In this document: positions 60,958-64,000 of the stretch, in pieces | How positions within the stretch are numbered: position 1 is the first letter of the stretch | How the letters are laid out: every line of letters starts with the position of its first letter | Source of the DNA: Bacteroidales bacterium UBA3696 | Lineage (GTDB): Bacteria > Bacteroidota > Bacteroidia > Bacteroidales > Paludibacteraceae | Reading direction: 5' to 3' | Length of the DNA: 64,000 nucleotides | NCBI GenBank assembly: GCA_002372135.1 | Contig: DFIN01000046.1 | Location: 5,701-69,700, forward strand | Translations under genes and position numbers: made by a program | The notes under the pieces: generated by a model | What the model saw: only the letters and a program-made list of their open reading frames with translations | What the model was told of the DNA's origin: nothing | The model's database searches: none

Positions 60958-61430
60958 AGTTTGAGATTTGCCATTTGAATAGCCGTCACCGCGCCCTCGT
61001 CTCCTTTGTTCCCCAATATACCTCCGGCACGCTCTTTGGCTTGTTCCTTTTCGGTAACGGTTAATACAGAGAAGATGACGGGTGTTTTCCCCAACGAGTT
61101 GAGTCGTGTTACTCCTTCCGTAACCGACTGACATACATAATCAAAATGAGGAGTATCTCCCTTGATGACGCAACCGATGACGATGATGGCATCCACCTTC
61201 CCCATCAGCCTTGCCGCCGCATAAGTCAATTCCACCGTGCCCGGAACATGCACCACCTTAATGTGTCGATCGGGAACGCCGCATTTATGCAGGGTATGCA
61301 GTGCGCCATTTGACAACCTATAGGTAATATCCGCATTCCAATCGGCTACAACGATGGCGTAGTGCTGCGAAGCCACTATCTCTTTGTCGGGGAGTTTAGC
61401 GGCATCATACTTGCTAAGATTCGTAGTCAC
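60954..61430 (-). CDS. ribH: 6,7-dimethyl-8-ribityllumazine synthase
   Basis: It condenses butanone phosphate with the ribitylaminopyrimidine. Key parts are VVADWNADIT, the loop HVPGTVELTYAA, and the catalytic GCVIKGDTPHFDYV with its His. 158 residues is normal for a 60-mer forming enzyme. It supplies ribE (9.4 kb). Confidence 0.96.
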   Translation of the reverse strand: MTTNLSKYDAAKLPDKEIVASQHYAIVVADWNADITYRLSNGALHTLHKCGVPDRHIKVVHVPGTVELTYAAARLMGKVDAIIVIGCVIKGDTPHFDYVCQSVTEGVTRLNSLGKTPVIFSVLTVTEKEQAKERAGGILGNKGDEGAVTAIQMANLKL

Positions 61431-61433
61431 GGC

Positions 61434-62114
61434 TTATTCGGAAAAAGCGATGTACTTATCGATATCGGCAGCCTCGGCAGAAGAGGGATAGTCGTTCTTG
61501 ATGGTCTCAAACACTTTCTTTGCGGCTTTCTTATCGCCTAATTCCAGATAGACGAAACCGGCTTTTTTGAGGCTCATCGGTGCGACTATTTCGTTACCCG
61601 AATTGGCAGCAGAGCGGAAAGCGACGGCGGCTTTCTCCAATTCGTCCATCTGCACATAGGCATCTCCTAAGAGTTGGTGTGCGGCAGGATCGATGGTCAG
61701 GTCGTCAGCTGAAAATTTCTTCAGATACTTGGCGGCTTCCTCGTAGTTACCTAACTGATAGTGACATATACCGGCATAGAGGGCAGCCAATTCGCCGGCT
61801 TGGTACCAACTATATTCGTCGGCAATAGCCTCAAAACCGATACATTCGGCATCGTCGCCGTTGAGGGCTTTAGCCCATTCGCCTGCTGCAAAATAGACCA
61901 CAGCCTTTGCGTTCTCATTGCTTGCTTCCAACGCTTTGGGTTTGAATACATACTTGTTGATAGCGATGCACCCCAACACGACGGCGGCAATCGCCACGAC
62001 AATCCATGTGAGCATTGCACTGTGTTCTTCCACCCACGCTCCGGTAGCGGAAACTGCTTCGTTCACGTTCTCAAGATTCTCATCTTGCTTTTGAAAATTG
62101 TTGTTCTTAGCCAT
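61434..62114 (-). CDS. Membrane-anchored TPR protein
   Basis: An N-terminal soluble segment, one membrane helix (MLTWIVVAIAAVVLGCIAI near residue 35), then TPR-like helices (ALYAGICHYQLGNYEEAAKYLKKF, LLGDAYVQMDELEKAAVAFR). 226 residues; its layout recalls YfgM-type proteins, whose homologues interact with the Bam complex or SecYEG, but no function is assigned. The ATG at 62114 is downstream of the promoter. Confidence 0.8.
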   Translation of the reverse strand: MAKNNNFQKQDENLENVNEAVSATGAWVEEHSAMLTWIVVAIAAVVLGCIAINKYVFKPKALEASNENAKAVVYFAAGEWAKALNGDDAECIGFEAIADEYSWYQAGELAALYAGICHYQLGNYEEAAKYLKKFSADDLTIDPAAHQLLGDAYVQMDELEKAAVAFRSAANSGNEIVAPMSLKKAGFVYLELGDKKAAKKVFETIKNDYPSSAEAADIDKYIAFSE

Positions 62115-62149
62115 ATCTATAATTAGATTTATTGTAAATAAAAAGCGCG

Positions 62150-62181
62150 CAAAAGTACAGCCATAAAATGAACAGCGCAAT
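62150..62181 (-). promoter_or_regulatory. Promoter of the TPR/ribH unit
   Basis: On the minus strand, TACTTTTG (62150-62157) with ATTG (62178-62181) 20 bases further. It diverges from the mrp promoter. Confidence 0.6.
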
Positions 62182-62198
62182 AGTTGGGCTATTTTTTG

Positions 62199-62230
62199 TT
62201 TGGCTTGCTGTCAAATACTCTTTACCTTTG
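62199..62230 (+). promoter_or_regulatory. Promoter of mrp
   Basis: TTTG (62199-62202), 20 bases, TACCTTTG (62223-62230). It places the coding start at the ATG at 62256. Confidence 0.7.
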
Positions 62231-62255
62231 CGCGCTTTTTTTAGAAGAATACAAC

Positions 62256-63302
62256 ATGTACCCACAACAGATTATTGATGCCCTTCGCCATGTTCGTTAC
62301 CCCGGCACGGGCAAAGACTTGATAGAAAGCGGTATGCTGGAGGACGACATCCGCATTTCGGGATTTGAAGTCAATTTTTCGCTTATTTTTGAGAAGGATA
62401 CCGACCCGTTTATCAAGTCTGTGATACGTGCAGCCGAAGTTGCCGTACAGACGTATGCAGATGCCAATGCCGCCGTTCATATCCATCCTAAATACCAAGA
62501 AACGCGCAAGACGGACGCTGTTTCCGACCGTTCGCTTCGCGCTAAAAAGATGATCGCCATCCATTCGGGTAAAGGCGGAGTAGGCAAGTCCACCGTAGCA
62601 GCCAATCTGGCGATAGCCTTGGCGCGCAAAGGCTATAAGGTAGGTCTTTTGGATGCGGACATACATGGTCCGAGCATGCCCAAGATGTTTCACACCGAGG
62701 ACTGCCGCCCGTATTCGGTAGAGGAGAATGGACGCACGCTGATTGAACCCATTGAACAATATGGAGTTGAGATGTTAAGTATCGGATTTTTCGTGGATCC
62801 GAACAATGCGCTTATCTGGCGTGGTGGGATGGCGAGCAACGCTATCAAACAACTCATTGACGATGCCCATTGGGGCGAATTGGACTATTTTCTCATTGAC
62901 CTTCCTCCGGGCACGAGCGATATCCACCTCACACTCCTGCAAACGTTGTCGCTCACAGGCGTTATCGTAGTTACCACTCCCCAACCCGTTGCTCTTACCG
63001 ATGCCCGTAAGGGTGTTTCCATGTTCCGCAACGAAAAAGTGAATGTGCCGGTACTTGGGCTGATTGAAAACATGGCATGGTTCACACCTGCCGAACTTCC
63101 CGACCACCGATACTACATTTTCGGCAAGGACGGCGGCAAACAATTGGCTGATGAATTGGGAGTTCCGCTGCTCGGTCAGATTCCGTTGGTACAATCCATT
63201 CGCGAGTCGGGCGATGAAGGAATGCCTATCGCTCTGCAAGACGGTCATCCAGCCGCTTCCTTCTTTTATGACATTGTAGCCCGTTTGGAACAGGATGCGT
63301 AG
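62256..63302 (+). CDS. apbC: Iron-sulfur cluster carrier Mrp/ApbC
   Basis: P-loop ATPase that carries Fe-S clusters. A DUF59/MIP18-like domain (residues 1-85) precedes the MinD-like core with the deviant Walker A SGKGGVGKSTVAANLA, IDLPPGTSDIH and QPVALTDARKG. The usual CxxC of Mrp proteins is not seen in the corresponding ENMAWFTPAELPD segment, as is common in Bacteroidota. 348 residues. It overlaps the next gene by 8 bases. Confidence 0.95.
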   Translation: MYPQQIIDALRHVRYPGTGKDLIESGMLEDDIRISGFEVNFSLIFEKDTDPFIKSVIRAAEVAVQTYADANAAVHIHPKYQETRKTDAVSDRSLRAKKMIAIHSGKGGVGKSTVAANLAIALARKGYKVGLLDADIHGPSMPKMFHTEDCRPYSVEENGRTLIEPIEQYGVEMLSIGFFVDPNNALIWRGGMASNAIKQLIDDAHWGELDYFLIDLPPGTSDIHLTLLQTLSLTGVIVVTTPQPVALTDARKGVSMFRNEKVNVPVLGLIENMAWFTPAELPDHRYYIFGKDGGKQLADELGVPLLGQIPLVQSIRESGDEGMPIALQDGHPAASFFYDIVARLEQDA

Positions 63303-64000
63303 AACGGGTTCACTGAAAGCCGCTGAATTAGGTACCGAACCAATACGTCGTTTGCTGTTCAAGTACGCTATGCCCGCCATCATTGCCATGACGGCCAGTT
63401 CGCTGTACAACATTGTAGATAGTATCTTTATCGGTCATGGTTGCGGTGCACTTGCCCTATCGGGACTGACGGTAGCCAAGCCGATGATGGATATATGTGC
63501 CGCCTTCGGCAGTTTTGTGGGCGTGGGTGCCAGTACGTTAGTGGCTATTTTTTTAGGGGAAAAGAACTACGAGCATGCCGGTCGCGTATTGGGTAACGTC
63601 ATCATACTCAATGTGATTTTGAGTACGGTAGTAACCGTAGTCGGACTGGTTTGGTTAGAGCCTATTCTGTACGCTTTTGGTGCGGGACCGGACACGCTGC
63701 CATACGCCTATGAATATATGGAGATTATTCTGTTTGGCAATATTCTGACGCATATCTACTTCGGGCTGAACAATATGCTCCGCTCCATGGGACACCCCAA
63801 GAGCAGTATGGCTGCCACCATTGTCGCCGTAACGGTGAATATACTGTTAGACCCCATCTTTATTTTCGGGCTGGATATGGGTGTTCGCGGGGCTGCGCTC
63901 GCTACCATTATTTCGCAAGCCGTGGCAGTGGTATGGCAATTTACTATATTTTGCAATCCGCACGAACTCATCCATTTCCATAAGGGAATATGGCGTTTGG
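63295..64000 (+). CDS. MATE family efflux transporter (5' part, runs off window)
   Basis: At least six hydrophobic helices and the MATE family N-terminus (LLFKYAMPAIIAMTASSLYNIVDSIFIGH, then ALSGLTVAKPMMDICAAFG). The gene reaches the window end without a stop. It likely exports drugs or cationic compounds using ion gradients. Its ATG overlaps the mrp stop by 8 bases in another frame. Confidence 0.93.
   Translation, partial: MRRTGSLKAAELGTEPIRRLLFKYAMPAIIAMTASSLYNIVDSIFIGHGCGALALSGLTVAKPMMDICAAFGSFVGVGASTLVAIFLGEKNYEHAGRVLGNVIILNVILSTVVTVVGLVWLEPILYAFGAGPDTLPYAYEYMEIILFGNILTHIYFGLNNMLRSMGHPKSSMAATIVAVTVNILLDPIFIFGLDMGVRGAALATIISQAVAVVWQFTIFCNPHELIHFHKGIWRL

Overview
The window is chromosomal DNA from a member of the Bacteroidales (Bacteroidota). 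The evidence is the Bacteroidota promoter pattern upstream of many transcription units (TTTG, about 20 bases, TAnnTTTG), the lack of clear Shine-Dalgarno sequences, several lineage-typical families (DUF4270 lipoprotein, BT_3928-type DoxX protein next to tpiA, DUF1599, lipoprotein FKBPs, flotillin FloA), and a giant surface protein ending in what looks like a type IX secretion sorting domain. Genes are tightly packed with many 1-8 base overlaps. I cannot name the genus. No rRNA, tRNA or CRISPR array was recognised.

Layout. 0-4.5 kb is accessory: a segment bounded by a perfect 25-base inverted repeat and holding an outward-facing promoter, the broken tail of a DUF4143 ATPase gene abutting 33-base repeats, and a large secreted repeat-domain protein split by a one-base frameshift in an A7 run. 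4.6-34.5 kb is a nearly continuous plus-strand block of core genes: DoxX-like protein, tpiA, gamma carbonic anhydrase-like, truncated GT5 glycogen-synthase-like, DUF4270, ribE, two FKBP isomerases, flippase, truA, tamB, comM/yifB, nfeD-like, floA, omega-amidase-like, recJ, then a type IIL-like restriction-modification protein with a DUF3800 partner, a candidate small RNA, tdk, priA, a secreted amidase-like protein and rlmD. aroC lies convergent to rlmD, with a 4-base overlap.

35.5-47.9 kb (plus) holds an outer-membrane barrel gene overlapping a 2049-residue repeat protein, then ftsB/divIC-like, ruvC, a lipoprotein fusing a GH2 glycosidase to an aldose 1-epimerase, and two paralogous lipoproteins. 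47.9-53.3 kb (minus) holds efp, galK, waaA, hisS, DUF1599 and a small lipoprotein. 53.5-57.3 kb (plus) holds gapA, a DUF819 membrane protein and an Omp85-like barrel. 57.3-62.1 kb (minus) holds a TPR protein, ribH, an aspartokinase without ACT domains, a nucleotidyltransferase, galE and manA. From 62.2 kb (plus) come mrp/apbC and a MATE exporter that runs off the window.

Working together: galactose metabolism recurs (epimerase fused to GH2, galK, galE, a UTP-sugar-1-phosphate-type nucleotidyltransferase) but no galT is seen in the window. ribE and ribH supply the last two riboflavin steps. recJ, priA, ruvC and comM are DNA repair and recombination genes. tamB, waaA, the Omp85-like barrel and the flippase serve the envelope. 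The most unusual items are the giant Cys-repeat protein with its 630-base internal duplication, the GH2-epimerase fusion, the candidate small RNA at 27.6 kb, the inverted-repeat promoter segment at the left edge, and a dispersed palindromic repeat carried in frame inside the methyltransferase gene.
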